Source of the DNA: Bacillus sp. AFS098217
Lineage (GTDB): Bacteria > Bacillota > Bacilli > Bacillales > Bacillaceae_G
NCBI RefSeq assembly: GCF_002551815.1
Contig: NZ_NVPR01000044.1
Span: forward strand, 16,721-80,720
Direction: 5' to 3'
Length of the DNA stretch: 64,000 nucleotides
The notes beneath the pieces were generated by a model. That model was not told the origin of the DNA. It was given only the letters and a program-made list of their open reading frames with translations, and did no database searches. Both the position numbers and the translations under genes were made by a program. This document shows positions 35,082 through 44,419 of the stretch, piece by piece (positions within the stretch are counted from its first letter, which is position 1; each line of letters begins with the position of its first letter).

Positions 35082-35516
35082 ATGAACGAAATTCCAGTTA
35101 CAATTCATTTAGATAACGTCACTTTTCAACTGAAAGAATATCAGGATTTTGATTGGCTTGTTAGTTTAGGAAAAGTATTTACTGTATTTGATCAACAAGA
35201 TTCAGGTAATATATCCTTTGGTATTGAAAAAGATGGGCAGGCTTTGGGGCTCCTCGCGATTTATGTCCCCTGAAGAGTTTAGATTAGACGCAGTAATAGA
35301 TGAAAAAACAAATGTATAAATGTATTTAATATGGGCGCAATGGCTTTCTCACTTCTAGGAGGAGAACTTGATCGCTCATTCTCAAAATGGGATGCCGGAA
35401 AGCCTTTATATGATGTAGCCTGCCTTGCTATAGAAAATGATAGAAATAAGCGCTATGCATCCGTTGAAGAATTTTATCTAGCATGGGAAGCAGCACGTAA
35501 TGTTGGTATAAAATAA
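35082..35516 (+). pseudogene. Collapsed protein-kinase-like gene (internal deletion and 8-bp duplication)
   Basis: The first 48 codons (VTIHLDNVTFQLKEYQDFDW to FGIEKDG) are the start of a Bacillus serine/threonine kinase-like protein. The frame then jumps to a late segment whose true reading, in another frame, is GSSRFMSPEEFRLDAVIDEK. A further shift precedes MGAMAFSLLGGELDRSFSKW. An 8-bp tandem duplication AAATGTAT adds the second shift near 35310-35325. Hence a large internal deletion plus a small duplication has removed the catalytic core. The C-terminal end (SVEEFYLAWEAARN) is normal. Confidence 0.78.
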
Positions 35517-35562
35517 AGTTTAATCAAAAATATCGCGTGAACCTATATTTTACGGTAAATAA

Positions 35563-35604
35563 AAAGAAGCCATTTTGAAAAAAGATTGCTCAAAATGGTT
35601 CTTT
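35563..35604 (+). terminator. Terminator after the kinase-like relic
   Basis: AGAAGCCATTTTGA pairs with TCAAAATGGTTCTT (one mismatch), followed by T-rich sequence. Confidence 0.75.
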
Positions 35605-35765
35605 ATCTACTAATTGATATAGCCATTTTCATAAAAAAGTTTGATTATTCAATCGGATTTTATTGCATAAAAATCCTGTTAGCTTAATGGTATTTTGAGT
35701 TCATAACATGTAGTTTTTTGTATGTCAAAGTTTTTGTGGTCACCCAAGAGAACGTATAATCTTGA

Positions 35766-36962
35766 TCATTCAACTTTTTGATAAGGTACTTCAACACCTT
35801 CATCGATAAATAATTGCTTCGCAACATCTACATAACTCATCGTATTACGTACCCAATAATACGACTTATCTATTTTAAAAAGTGGCACAGACAACTGATG
35901 CTCAAATGAAATCATAAATTGTATATCCTTTTCAATCGTAAATCTTGTACCAAGTCCATCTGCTAATTCATATCGACCCGCAATATCATCTTTACTAGTG
36001 AGCGGTAAAATTACTACATGTTTCGGTGCTTCTACAGCATATTTTATTCCCATTAAGCAATTCATAATTTCTTGTTCATATTGCGGAAATACTTCTTGAT
36101 TCGTCGCTAACACAATCACTTCTTCTGTTGATATATTAATAAAGGCTTGTGCTGAGCAACCAATCCATCCACCTGTATGACCAACCCACTCATCTTGAAT
36201 GATAAAACCATAACTATAATGCCCAGCGACTTCTGTTGGCGTTAACATAAATTGCACAATCTCTTTGCTAATGTACTGACCTTGCCAAAGTGTTTTTAAA
36301 AACTTCGCTACCTCTGTCACTGTTGCATAAATGCCACCATCACCATATCCATCATTATATTTTTCGCTTTCGTGTAAATATGGGTCATCAATAGCCTCTT
36401 TATATTGTTGCTCCTCATAATCATACGTTTGACCTTGCGCTTCGCATTGCTTTGTAGGTTGTGTTGTCGTATGGGTAAGATTTAATGGTGCTGCAATATA
36501 TTGTTGTAAATATGTTTCATACGATAATCCGCTCACTTCCTCAATAATTTTTGCAAGCAAAACATAATTCGTATTACTATAAGACCAATGCTCATTCGGC
36601 GCATATTGTGGTAGCACCATTTCGATAAATGTTTCAACACCTATTGTTACATCTTCTGCAATATACTCTGGAATACCAGATGTGTGTGTAAGTAATTGTG
36701 CAACTGTCACCTCTGTAAAATGCGGTACGTTAAACCAATTTGTAATTTTATCTTCTAACTGTAGCTGTCCTTTTTCGATTAGCTGGAACGTCATTACCGC
36801 TGTATACATTTTACTTAATGATGCTAGATTAAATTGTGTATTTTCCGTAATAAGGTGCTGCTTTTTGATTTCTTGATAACCATGATAATACTGCTTGATT
36901 TGTCCATTTTTTTCATGAGACACAGCACCATTAAACGCAATATTTTTAAGTAGACCTTTCAT
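35766..36962 (-). CDS. Beta-lactamase-family serine hydrolase
   Basis: A 398-residue serine hydrolase of the class C beta-lactamase/D,D-peptidase fold. The catalytic motifs are SxxK at S48-K51 (ASLSKMYT), YSN at 128-130 (HWSYSNTNYVLL) and HTGG at 262-265. No signal peptide is visible, so it is cytoplasmic or non-classically exported. A C-terminal domain of about 100 residues follows the catalytic part. It is downstream of a MarR-type gene, and both promoters carry TTAGATATCTAA, so it is probably repressed by that regulator. Substrate unknown (esterase or peptidase). Confidence 0.88.
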   Translation of the reverse strand: MKGLLKNIAFNGAVSHEKNGQIKQYYHGYQEIKKQHLITENTQFNLASLSKMYTAVMTFQLIEKGQLQLEDKITNWFNVPHFTEVTVAQLLTHTSGIPEYIAEDVTIGVETFIEMVLPQYAPNEHWSYSNTNYVLLAKIIEEVSGLSYETYLQQYIAAPLNLTHTTTQPTKQCEAQGQTYDYEEQQYKEAIDDPYLHESEKYNDGYGDGGIYATVTEVAKFLKTLWQGQYISKEIVQFMLTPTEVAGHYSYGFIIQDEWVGHTGGWIGCSAQAFINISTEEVIVLATNQEVFPQYEQEIMNCLMGIKYAVEAPKHVVILPLTSKDDIAGRYELADGLGTRFTIEKDIQFMISFEHQLSVPLFKIDKSYYWVRNTMSYVDVAKQLFIDEGVEVPYQKVE

Positions 36963-36982
36963 TTGTTAACCCCCTAAATAAA

Positions 36983-36994
36983 TTAGATATCTAA
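36983..36994. promoter_or_regulatory. MarR-type operator before the serine hydrolase
   Basis: Perfect 12-bp palindrome TTAGATATCTAA followed by CAT, 21 bases upstream of the ATG at 36962. The same 15 bases occur at 37471-37485 by the marR-type gene. Confidence 0.7.
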
Positions 36995-37016
36995 CATATT
37001 GAGCATGAAGAAATTT

Positions 37017-37451
37017 TTATAATTCCTTCATCGCAATCTCCCTTAATTTTTCAACAATGCGTTCTAATTCGTCTACCTCTTTTGATGAGAGTTTGCTGTA
37101 AATTTTGTCTGCGATTTGTTGTTCTACATAATCTTGCTTCGAAAAATACTCCATTCCTTTTTCATCTAACGTTATAAATATTTCGCGTCGATTTTGTGGA
37201 TTAATTTCTCGCTTGATATATTGATTCTTTTCTAATTTCGCAATCAATTGGCTAACTGCACTAGAGCTAATATTCATTTCAATCGCAATTTCACCAACTG
37301 TAATGCGTTTTGCTAAGTACACAATATCTAATACAACCGCCTGCTGTGTTGTAATACCACTATTTAAATATTGCTTATAATGTTTAAAGATCAGACGGTT
37401 TATTGTATATTCAGCTTCATTAATGCGCTTAACTTGTTCATATAAAGACAA
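37017..37451 (-). CDS. MarR family transcriptional regulator
   Basis: A regulator of about 144 residues. The helix-turn-helix is ITTQQAVVLDIVYLAKRITV, then GEIAIEMNISSSAVSQLIAK, and the wing has REINPQNRREIFITLDEKG. I chose the TTG at 37451 because GAGGGTGA lies close upstream; the in-frame ATG at 37469 sits inside the operator palindrome and lacks a ribosome binding site. It is upstream of the serine hydrolase and probably represses both genes through the shared palindrome. Confidence 0.85.
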   Translation of the reverse strand: MSLYEQVKRINEAEYTINRLIFKHYKQYLNSGITTQQAVVLDIVYLAKRITVGEIAIEMNISSSAVSQLIAKLEKNQYIKREINPQNRREIFITLDEKGMEYFSKQDYVEQQIADKIYSKLSSKEVDELERIVEKLREIAMKEL

Positions 37452-37455
37452 AAAA

Positions 37456-37497
37456 TCACCCTCTAACATATTAGATATCTAACATGTTAGAGGGTGA
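37456..37497. promoter_or_regulatory. Large near-perfect palindrome at the MarR start (operator)
   Basis: A 42-bp inverted repeat with one mismatched pair: TCACCCTCTAACAT, TTAGATATCTAA and ATGTTAGAGGGTGA in order. It overlaps the upstream ATG and the ribosome binding site, so binding would block both transcription and translation initiation, and the mRNA can fold over the start. It shares TTAGATATCTAACAT with the hydrolase promoter. Confidence 0.75.
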
Positions 37498-37647
37498 TTT
37501 ATAAAACGTCAATCTTTACTTTAAAAAAGTTGGATTATTCTCTTTCTATGCTGCTCTACAATCGAGCTCTTTCCGTTGGAAATATGGAAAATTTTATAAA
37601 ATCATACATAAATCATTTTGAAAGAAGGTTATATATGTATAATCCCC

Positions 37648-37680
37648 AACAAAAAAGGAGCGTGATAGCTCCTTTTTGTT
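37648..37680. terminator. Bidirectional terminator
   Basis: AACAAAAAAGGAGC and GCTCCTTTTTGTT around a 6-base loop. No full gene ends here on the plus strand; on the minus strand it follows the YjcZ-type gene by about 70 bases. Confidence 0.75.
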
Positions 37681-37751
37681 CACTCATATTCGTACTAAAA
37701 AGTACCTTGCATGGTTTTTCTTTTACACATTTTGTGAAGGTTAATTAAGAA

Positions 37752-37859
37752 TTAATACCCTCCGCCCCAGCAGCTACATCCAACGATAATCAGTAGAATA
37801 AATAATACAACTAATAAAGCAAAGCCTCCACCAAAACCACAAGAACCACCGAAACCCAT
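37752..37859 (-). CDS. YjcZ-family sporulation-associated small protein
   Basis: A 35-residue peptide with glycine/cysteine-rich N-terminus (MGFGGSCGFGGGFALLVVLF), one membrane helix and GCSCWGGGY at the end. This is the YjcZ/sporulation small-protein type that forms part of forespore or spore outer layers in Bacillus. AAAGGAGG lies about eight bases before the ATG, a very strong site. Membrane anchoring is inferred from the helix; the function of the family is not established. Confidence 0.88.
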   Translation of the reverse strand: MGFGGSCGFGGGFALLVVLFILLIIVGCSCWGGGY

Positions 37860-38130
37860 ATTTTCTCCTCCTTTTAGTTTAAAAATGAATAGGGTTAATC
37901 ATTTTAACGTGTTCGTATTATACAGTATGTTTATATGTCTTTTTTGAGCGTGTCTACATGAAATTAAAAAAGACACTCATTTGAGTGCCTATGCGAACTG
38001 TACATAATATAACTTAAAAAACTTTACAATTGAATTCGTCATATAGTAATCCCCCATTGACTGAAACATACCTAGCCGTATAATTTTGTTATAAGAACTT
38101 TACTACAATTATGGATATTACTTCTCAAAT

Positions 38131-39993
38131 TTAGTTCTCTACATCATAAATTTTTTCAAGCTTAGCTTGAATGGCCTTTTCAATTTTATTGGCATATTCT
38201 TGGAATACATCTTTATAATGAGCATATGGAGACAATGCACAAGCACGTAGCACTGTAATTTTCCATTCCTTATTCCATTCGCTTTCACTAAATCCGAGAC
38301 TTTTCACAAATGGCAACGGACTATTACCATAGTCTGGGAAGGCGAAATCTGTATGGGATGTCAGGAATTCATTGTTATATAAATGTCCTTGGACATAAGA
38401 AGCTTGACCAAAAAAATCATGGTTTAGTTTGTTCATTTTTCCTAGATCCGTATTACCCTCTTCATTAAATACGTAGTCAACCATATTAAAATCTGGTTTA
38501 GTTAATGGATAAACATAAATGGTCTTATCTCCAACTTTAAATTTTTTATCTTTTAAAAAATGATAAAAAAGATATGCACCTTCAATACTTGCTCCAAGTA
38601 ATTTCCCATATCCAGTTACATTTAATGGTAAAACCTTATGAGCTGTCCAAACTGCAGCTGCAGTTGCTCCTGCTTTAGATCCTTCGAGAATATATGCCCC
38701 AAGTAATGCAGGAATATCCGCTCCTTTTTCAAACACATATGTTGCAAAGTATGAAATTACATCACGCATTCTAATATCTTTTACAACAATACCACCAGCA
38801 GAATAAGGGATATACCCCATTTTGTGTGGATCAATTGTTATTGTTTCAACTTGACTCATTGCTTTAAATGAATTATAAATATCTTTTGATAACCATTCAT
38901 TGTTTCCAGTAAAAATGTTATATTTCTTATATATTTTATCGATTTTGTCATAATCAATAAATGTATTGTTTTCATCTAAAAAAATAGAACGAGCATATCC
39001 ACCATAAGCAGCATCTATATGAATATAGAAGTAAATGCCTTCTTTCATTAATTTTTCTCGTAATGTAACAATTTTATCAATACGATCTACTTGCCCCTCT
39101 TCTGTTGTACCAATAACACCTACCACACCAAGAATTGGTATGTTTTCTGCAGTCAATTCCCGAATTTTTTCTTCGAGTTTATCAATGTTCATGCGATAAT
39201 GATGATCAACTTCAATTGCTTCTACACAATCAAGACCGATGCCAATAATATCTGCTGCTTTTAGCCAAGAATAGTGCTTTGTTTGCGGAATTAACCATCT
39301 ACCTAATTTTTGTAAATGATGGCCACTACGTGCGGAGTGCGCTTTGATTTCATCAATTTTTTCAGGAATTTGATTTAAAATATCTAAAATTTCTTCTGTA
39401 GACATATTTAATAATTCCCATTCCGTTTTCCCTTCAACAAATTTAGGAACGACTTCTTTAACAGCTAAAGGAAGAGACTTCATGTTTCTTGCATACCAAA
39501 GACCCTCTAGATTAGCAATGGAACCATCTGCACAAATGTGTCCCCAGCTTTTTTCTTTTTTATAACCCATAAGTGTAGCAAATTCATGGCCGACCTCCTC
39601 TTCCATTTGAGAAGTGCCTGGGGAAGATTCATATGCCACATTGTTCCCATTCCATAACATTGCAGCTGTATACGCAATAATAGCTGGCATAAGTGTTTCA
39701 GAATTCATATGTCCCCAAAACCTTCCGGCCGAATGCCATGGTAATGAATTTGTACGAAGTTTTGAAGATAATACATTCATGACACTACGGATATGGTCCG
39801 CTGTTTCTTGAAAACTTTTTGAACTTTTATCTTGAGGAGTAATAACCGGTAAATCTTGTGGTTGGTAATTTTGTCGCCAACCAACATGTTCATCTACCAA
39901 TTTGATTAATAACTCCTTGAATAAGTCAGCATTTTCACCCTTATCACCTAAGAATAATGCTTTTAAATTTATATCTGGCATTTCATATTTCAT
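38131..39993 (-). CDS. tdcA: Tyrosine decarboxylase (PLP-dependent)
   Basis: A 620-residue group II PLP decarboxylase, the same length as the Enterococcus/Lactobacillus tyrosine decarboxylases and very similar throughout ([40 protein letters not shown]). The PLP lysine is K391 in TIDPHKMGY, with D327 (HIDAAYGGY) and H240 (TKHYSW) at the active site. The reaction is tyrosine to tyramine plus CO2, consuming a proton for acid resistance and energy. It is 74 bases downstream of the antiporter gene on the same strand, probably one transcript. GGAGGAAA precedes the ATG. The N-terminal and internal lengths are normal. Confidence 0.93.
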   Translation of the reverse strand: MKYEMPDINLKALFLGDKGENADLFKELLIKLVDEHVGWRQNYQPQDLPVITPQDKSSKSFQETADHIRSVMNVLSSKLRTNSLPWHSAGRFWGHMNSETLMPAIIAYTAAMLWNGNNVAYESSPGTSQMEEEVGHEFATLMGYKKEKSWGHICADGSIANLEGLWYARNMKSLPLAVKEVVPKFVEGKTEWELLNMSTEEILDILNQIPEKIDEIKAHSARSGHHLQKLGRWLIPQTKHYSWLKAADIIGIGLDCVEAIEVDHHYRMNIDKLEEKIRELTAENIPILGVVGVIGTTEEGQVDRIDKIVTLREKLMKEGIYFYIHIDAAYGGYARSIFLDENNTFIDYDKIDKIYKKYNIFTGNNEWLSKDIYNSFKAMSQVETITIDPHKMGYIPYSAGGIVVKDIRMRDVISYFATYVFEKGADIPALLGAYILEGSKAGATAAAVWTAHKVLPLNVTGYGKLLGASIEGAYLFYHFLKDKKFKVGDKTIYVYPLTKPDFNMVDYVFNEEGNTDLGKMNKLNHDFFGQASYVQGHLYNNEFLTSHTDFAFPDYGNSPLPFVKSLGFSESEWNKEWKITVLRACALSPYAHYKDVFQEYANKIEKAIQAKLEKIYDVEN

Positions 39994-40067
39994 CTTTCAT
40001 TTCCTCCAAATCACTCAAATATTCAATAACCATATTTAAGGAATAAGTACTAATTATTCGTAACGTT

Positions 40068-41507
40068 TTAGTTTGCTCGCTTCAAATCATCTAATTTGTT
40101 ATCTTCTTTCTTCCATTCTGGTTTTTTATATTTATTAATAATAAGAGCAATACCAATCATTACTATTGTGGCTCCTACTTGATATATAATATATCCCGTA
40201 TATTGGCTCGGCTTTAAAATGGATGGCGGAATAATACTTACAACAATTGTAAATACAATACACATTATCGACAAAATAGACATTGTCCACATTAATCCAT
40301 TCCCTCTGCTGCCCAATCTGAATGGTCTTTCAACTTCTGGCATTTTATAACGTAACCGAATTGCTGAGATAGCAATTAATGTATATACTACACAATATAA
40401 AATAGTTGTTGTAATCGTCATAATTAAGAATGCACTGCTAACATCTGGCACTACTACATATAAGATTGCTACTAAAGAAATGACAATTGCTTGAATCAAG
40501 ACAAATGTAATAGGAATATCTTTGCTCGTTCTTTTTTGGAAGAATTTCGGGAGGTTACCTTCTTCTGCAACTTTAATCATTGATTTACTTGGTCCAAGTA
40601 CCCAAGCACTTAACTGTACTAAAACCCCAATTAAAATCATTAACGAAATGAGATTAACAACAATCAATGGAATACCTAGATCTTTACAAAAAATCAAATA
40701 CGGTTGCGTAATATTAGCAAGCTCCATTTTTCCCTTTGGCACTGCATTTGAAACCGTTAAACCAGCAACGATATTAAAAATTGCTAATAAAATGACAGAA
40801 GTAATAACAGCAAGTGGATAATTACGTTTTGGGTTTTCAATATTATTCGCATGTACTGATGAAATTTCTACTCCAGCAAAAATAAAGATGATTCCTGATA
40901 AATAAGTTAAACTTCCTAAATCTTTAAAATTAGGAATGATATCTCTTGGTTTAAAGCCACCTAAATAACTATTAGTTTGAATCCCGTTCTTAATCATATA
41001 CATAACACCTAAAACTACAAGGATAACAAACGGAATATATACCCCGATAACCGCTCCCCAATTCCCTGCAATTTTAACCATATCAAATTTAAGATTTAAT
41101 AATGTAACACTCCAGTATGAGATGAGAATAAGAGCAAAAATAAAATAATTATTTGAAGATAGTTCAGGTTTATTAATAACATACCCTAAAAGAACACCGA
41201 CAGTTGATGAAACCATAACCATCCCAAAAAACATTTGAACCCATAATAACCAGGAGGTAACAAATCCCCATCTTTCACCTAAAGCGTTTTTTACCCAAAC
41301 CTGTGGTCCACCTTCTTCAGGAAATCCTGTTGAAAGTTCAGCTGACATTAATGCAATTGGTAAGGCAAATGCGAACGCAGCTATCAACATATAGAAAATC
41401 TGGGTCCAGCCAGTAATGGCAAGAGTCGGCACACTACGCACCGTCCCAAAAAAAGCCATCGTAATACCAATCAATCCAAAAAGTGTTAATTGTTTCGTCT
41501 TGGTCAT
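40068..41507 (-). CDS. tyrP: APC-family amino acid/amine antiporter (TyrP-like)
   Basis: A protein of about 479 residues with 12 hydrophobic segments and the APC signature (LTLFGLIGITMAFFGTVRSV, GFPEEGGPQVWVKNALGERW, IIFIFAGVEISSVHANNIEN). I chose ATG 41507 (AGAAGG nine bases upstream) over a TTG at 41534. It is followed by the tyrosine decarboxylase gene, the arrangement of tyrosine/tyramine exchange. A tyrosine-in, tyramine-out antiport is therefore the likely role, though AguD-type agmatine/putrescine exchangers look similar. Segment GxxKxAExGNLPKFFQKR near residue 330 is typical. Confidence 0.88.
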   Translation of the reverse strand: MTKTKQLTLFGLIGITMAFFGTVRSVPTLAITGWTQIFYMLIAAFAFALPIALMSAELSTGFPEEGGPQVWVKNALGERWGFVTSWLLWVQMFFGMVMVSSTVGVLLGYVINKPELSSNNYFIFALILISYWSVTLLNLKFDMVKIAGNWGAVIGVYIPFVILVVLGVMYMIKNGIQTNSYLGGFKPRDIIPNFKDLGSLTYLSGIIFIFAGVEISSVHANNIENPKRNYPLAVITSVILLAIFNIVAGLTVSNAVPKGKMELANITQPYLIFCKDLGIPLIVVNLISLMILIGVLVQLSAWVLGPSKSMIKVAEEGNLPKFFQKRTSKDIPITFVLIQAIVISLVAILYVVVPDVSSAFLIMTITTTILYCVVYTLIAISAIRLRYKMPEVERPFRLGSRGNGLMWTMSILSIMCIVFTIVVSIIPPSILKPSQYTGYIIYQVGATIVMIGIALIINKYKKPEWKKEDNKLDDLKRAN

Positions 41508-41921
41508 AAATATAGCCTTCTTTCTTATATTCAATTTGAATTGAATATATTATTTGAAAATAAATACAATGAATAAGCAAATTTTTTAACACCTATTAAA
41601 AACTCTATAAAAGATATAGAACATACCTTTATTAAGTTGCCATGCCACTTAATATTTATGTTAAGTAAATATTGGGTAAGTTTTGGTTTTCTTTAAATTC
41701 TTAAGAGATGATTCTATTGCAAAAAAACTATTCCACATTCAACTCAAAGTTTCAAAATATCCTATAAACACTACAATAAGGGAGCTTCTAGCGCAAACAT
41801 TCTCAACACAAATACTAGCTATGGTATAGAATTCGCAACTGATACAGACGTACATACTGTGAGACGCAACATGCTAAATCTACAGCTGAAAAACTAAATC
41901 CTTTTGGCACTAATCAATACT
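41508..41921. other. Leader/intergenic region before the antiporter gene
   Basis: About 410 bases with the tyrP promoter. An inverted repeat AATATTTA/TAAATATT near 41652-41676 may be an operator or promoter feature. I looked for a tyrosine-type T-box and saw no GGTGGTACC element. No gene. Confidence 0.5.
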
Positions 41922-41959
41922 AAAAAAACACTTCTCTTGAAACGAGAAGTGTTTTTTTT
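41922..41959 (-). terminator. Terminator of the MerR-type gene
   Basis: AAAAAAACACTTCTC and GAGAAGTGTTTTTTT around a 7-base loop. Confidence 0.9.
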
Positions 41960-41975
41960 AGTATCAACTACGTTG

Positions 41976-42794
41976 TTACTTTTTAATAACCGAATAACAA
42001 ATTTGCGTCACATAATCCTCTAATGGGCAATCGCATTCAGGACCCTTTAAATAGACTTCACATGGTGAAGCAACTATCAGATATCCATTATTCTTAATCC
42101 ATTCTTCTAATGCCATATAACCGTAACCTATATCGTCATAACTCCCATGATGCAAGGTAGTAACAATTTGATGCTGAGCTAGCTTTTTTATCTCCCAATC
42201 CTGTGATACATTTCCAGTGTTCTCATAAATAATTGGAATTCTTAATTCAATATCACTGTGGTTCGGAATATACTCTTCATCATAGAAGATGGCGGATGGA
42301 GAACCTACCATTTGAAAATTATTCATTTGTACTTTTTCATATAAGGAATCAAAATGTTCATCTATATCATTAATATTGATTTGTAATCTTTCCGTTATGA
42401 CAGTTATTTCGCTTCTCATTCCAATTAATATATCGTAGTGTCTACGTGGGATTGAAATGAAATCTATGTTCCTATTTATCATTTCACTCATTTCGGAAAT
42501 AACCTGTAAATGTTGTCTTACTTCATGAGACAACTCCATAATTTGCGATTTCATATGTTTGATAAGTGAATTTTGGTCTGATGACTGAAGAATGATTTTG
42601 ATTTTCGAGAGAGGAAATCTATACTCTCTTAGTTTCTTGATTTGTAATGCCACTTCCAATTGACCCTGTTCATAATATCTATATCCATTTATGGGATTAA
42701 CATATGCTGGTTTCAGTATTTCTTCTTGATCGTAATGTCTCAACATCCGAGTACTCATTTTGCAAATTCGAGAAAATTCAGTAATTGTATACAT
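41976..42794 (-). CDS. MerR family regulator with GyrI-like effector domain
   Basis: A 272-residue BmrR-type regulator. The N-terminal HTH is TEFSRICKMSTRMLRHYDQE, then ILKPAYVNPINGYRYYEQGQ. A long dimerisation helix around residues 75-115 follows. The C-terminal part (IYENTGNVSQDWEIKKLAQH, QIVTTLHHGSYDDIGYGYMA) is a GyrI-like ligand-binding domain. It lies between the agmatine deiminase gene and the antiporter. It may regulate them in response to an amine, but no MerR-type spacer-19 promoter was identified. AAGGAG site upstream of the ATG. Confidence 0.87.
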   Translation of the reverse strand: MYTITEFSRICKMSTRMLRHYDQEEILKPAYVNPINGYRYYEQGQLEVALQIKKLREYRFPLSKIKIILQSSDQNSLIKHMKSQIMELSHEVRQHLQVISEMSEMINRNIDFISIPRRHYDILIGMRSEITVITERLQININDIDEHFDSLYEKVQMNNFQMVGSPSAIFYDEEYIPNHSDIELRIPIIYENTGNVSQDWEIKKLAQHQIVTTLHHGSYDDIGYGYMALEEWIKNNGYLIVASPCEVYLKGPECDCPLEDYVTQICYSVIKK

Positions 42795-42921
42795 TTAAAT
42801 ACTCCTTGAGTAACTTTATTTACTACATCTTTTATAATCTTATATAATAACCTTTCACCCTCATAATAAGTATGAACGTGAAAGGTATTATATTTTTTTA
42901 CAGGGAGTTTGTAAACAGACA

Positions 42922-43899
42922 TCATTTCCAATTAAAAAAATTCGAAATGGAGAATTCATCCTTCCGACTTTTCATTCTTTTAAATTTTTGAGGTAACAAA
43001 TGAACGGGGCAATACCACGTTAAGCAATTAATTGCGCCTCCCATTGTCGATATATCTCCTACATGAACTGGAATCGCATGTTTATCAGTATGTTTTTGGA
43101 TGTATTGTAAGACTTCCTGATCTTTAGATAATCCAAACATAGGAACATAGAGAGCATCTCTTGTTTCTAACATGTTTATATATAAACCTTTGGCTGATGC
43201 TATCTCTTGATCATATTGTCCTTTCTCTGTATAGGAAGAAGGAACAACTACAAATTCAGCTTCTGGCATCTGTTCTTGAATAATTTCTTGAATGCTATGC
43301 CTAAATTCATAATCTCCTAGAAAGTCACTGATAAACATTGTATGTTCATCAATAAACTTAATCATACCGTCTGCATGTGCAAGCACATCTCCTGGTTCAG
43401 AAGGAATGATAATAACTCGACTGACATCTAAATCCCATTCCAGTTGCTCTATAATTTCTTTTTCTGTCCAATCATAATTATCGTCAAGTATACGATCCGT
43501 TAGTATAATTGTATTTTTTTTATTCCAAATGAGATTACCGCCATCTAATATCAATGGGGAAGTAATATATTCAAAGTCATTTTTCTTCAGCCATTTATTG
43601 AATTGTTGATTTAAATATCGACTTTGATTTTCAGGTAAGTAATCTGGTTGGTATTTAAATTTAACGAGGTGATTTGTTACAACTGGTGCAACGTCTCTCA
43701 ACCAAATGTCATCATACTCAAAAAAGTTTGTATCAAAGTCTTGTTCTTCCACAGTTAAAGATATAAGTTGATCGGTAAATGCTTTATTTTCATTTAGGTT
43801 CTCATTAAAATAAATAAGATCTTCATAAAATGGTCGATAATATTGATTCGATTTATTTGGTATTGCAGTAAAAATAATTCCATTGTGCATTTGATTCAT
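42922..43899 (-). CDS. Agmatine deiminase family protein (cytoplasmic)
   Basis: A 325-residue protein of the peptidyl-arginine/agmatine deiminase (PAD_porph) fold. Catalytic residues are in place: D64 (EYDDIWLRDVAP), H175 and D177 (VLAHADGM), and nucleophile C292 in GGAINCLTW. Agmatine deiminase would convert agmatine to N-carbamoylputrescine and ammonia. Sequence length and N-terminus are a bit short for AguA (about 365), so substrate is uncertain. It is 127 bases upstream of the MerR-type gene on the same strand. Confidence 0.85.
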   Translation of the reverse strand: MNQMHNGIIFTAIPNKSNQYYRPFYEDLIYFNENLNENKAFTDQLISLTVEEQDFDTNFFEYDDIWLRDVAPVVTNHLVKFKYQPDYLPENQSRYLNQQFNKWLKKNDFEYITSPLILDGGNLIWNKKNTIILTDRILDDNYDWTEKEIIEQLEWDLDVSRVIIIPSEPGDVLAHADGMIKFIDEHTMFISDFLGDYEFRHSIQEIIQEQMPEAEFVVVPSSYTEKGQYDQEIASAKGLYINMLETRDALYVPMFGLSKDQEVLQYIQKHTDKHAIPVHVGDISTMGGAINCLTWYCPVHLLPQKFKRMKSRKDEFSISNFFNWK

Positions 43900-43975
43900 A
43901 TTGTTTACCTCACTATTTTAAGGGTTATTGAGTAACTGATTGAAACAAGTCATTATCAAGATAAAGTAAAACTTT

Positions 43976-44005
43976 AATCAGTAGGGGCTTCATCCCTCAC
44001 TGATT
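43976..44005 (-). terminator. Stem-loop after the 37-aa ORF
   Basis: On the minus strand AATCAGT pairs with ACTGATT and GGG with CCC around ATGAAG, followed by AAAGTTTT. It gives the small ORF upstream a terminator-like end. Confidence 0.6.
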
Positions 44006-44006
44006 A

Positions 44007-44120
44007 TTAGCCCTCATCAATCGGACTTTTACGAGCTGCTCGATCCCCACCTAATTTCTTTGCTTTTGCCGAATTTTGAGATGGGGTTCTTACTGCGCGC
44101 AAATAGCTGGATACATACAA
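44007..44120 (-). CDS. 37-aa basic small ORF of unknown function
   Basis: From TTG 44120 (GAGG five bases upstream) the peptide reads MYVSSYLRAVRTPSQNSAKA, then KKLGGDRAARKSPIDEG. It is basic, lacks a hydrophobic helix, and has a terminator-like stem-loop right after its stop. The dense lysine/arginine and glycine pattern suggests a nucleic-acid-binding peptide. I do not recognise the family. It may alternatively be the decayed end of a longer gene, because no ATG and only a weak ribosome site are present. Confidence 0.4.
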   Translation of the reverse strand: MYVSSYLRAVRTPSQNSAKAKKLGGDRAARKSPIDEG

Positions 44121-44235
44121 CTATTCCTCAATTCAATTCTCTTATGATTATATATTTTAGAAACGTGCACATTTCATGAGTGGATTATAGCACGGAGAAA
44201 TATTATATATTTATATAAAAAATATAAAGCCGTGG

Positions 44236-44313
44236 TTAAGCGAAAAATTCGCTCTTGACAAGATTTAAAAACCAAGCCGTCATCCGTATATTTACATTCT
44301 TTAACAAAAACAT
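44236..44313 (-). CDS. 25-aa ORF with strong ribosome binding site
   Basis: From ATG 44313 with AAAAGGAGG right before it, the frame reads MFLLKNVNIRMTAWFLNLVK, then SEFFA. Its hydrophobic character and the overlap with a stem-loop (AGCGAA/TTCGCT at the end) fit a leader or membrane peptide. It is too short for family recognition. It lies between the agmatine deiminase-family genes, so a leader role is conceivable. Confidence 0.35.
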   Translation of the reverse strand: MFLLKNVNIRMTAWFLNLVKSEFFA

Positions 44314-44419
44314 TTTCCTCCTTTTCGATACATAATGTTTTCTATGTTTTTTCTATCAAAAAATAAAGATTACATAATTCTTGTTATAGGAAATAAATAC
44401 TTAACTTACAAAAAACATA

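Noticed and set aside
35640-35700. AATCCTGTTAGCTTAATGGTATTTTG as a possible IS231-type end
   Set aside because: Only about half of the positions match the end consensus, and no partner end or leader is near.
37494-37748. Plus-strand 84-codon frame right of the MarR operator
   Set aside because: It runs through a strong bidirectional terminator and lacks a ribosome binding site; a short inner start (MYNPQQKRSV) has AGAAGG but also crosses the terminator.
41508-41921. Possible tyrosine T-box in front of the antiporter
   Set aside because: No GGTGGTACC motif or terminator/antiterminator pair was found.
43976-44120. Possible IS200/IS605 end or TnpB tail in the gap between deiminases
   Set aside because: The stem-loop and GAAGCCCC look transposon-like, but no TnpB motif or left end was found; kept as a small ORF with terminator only.
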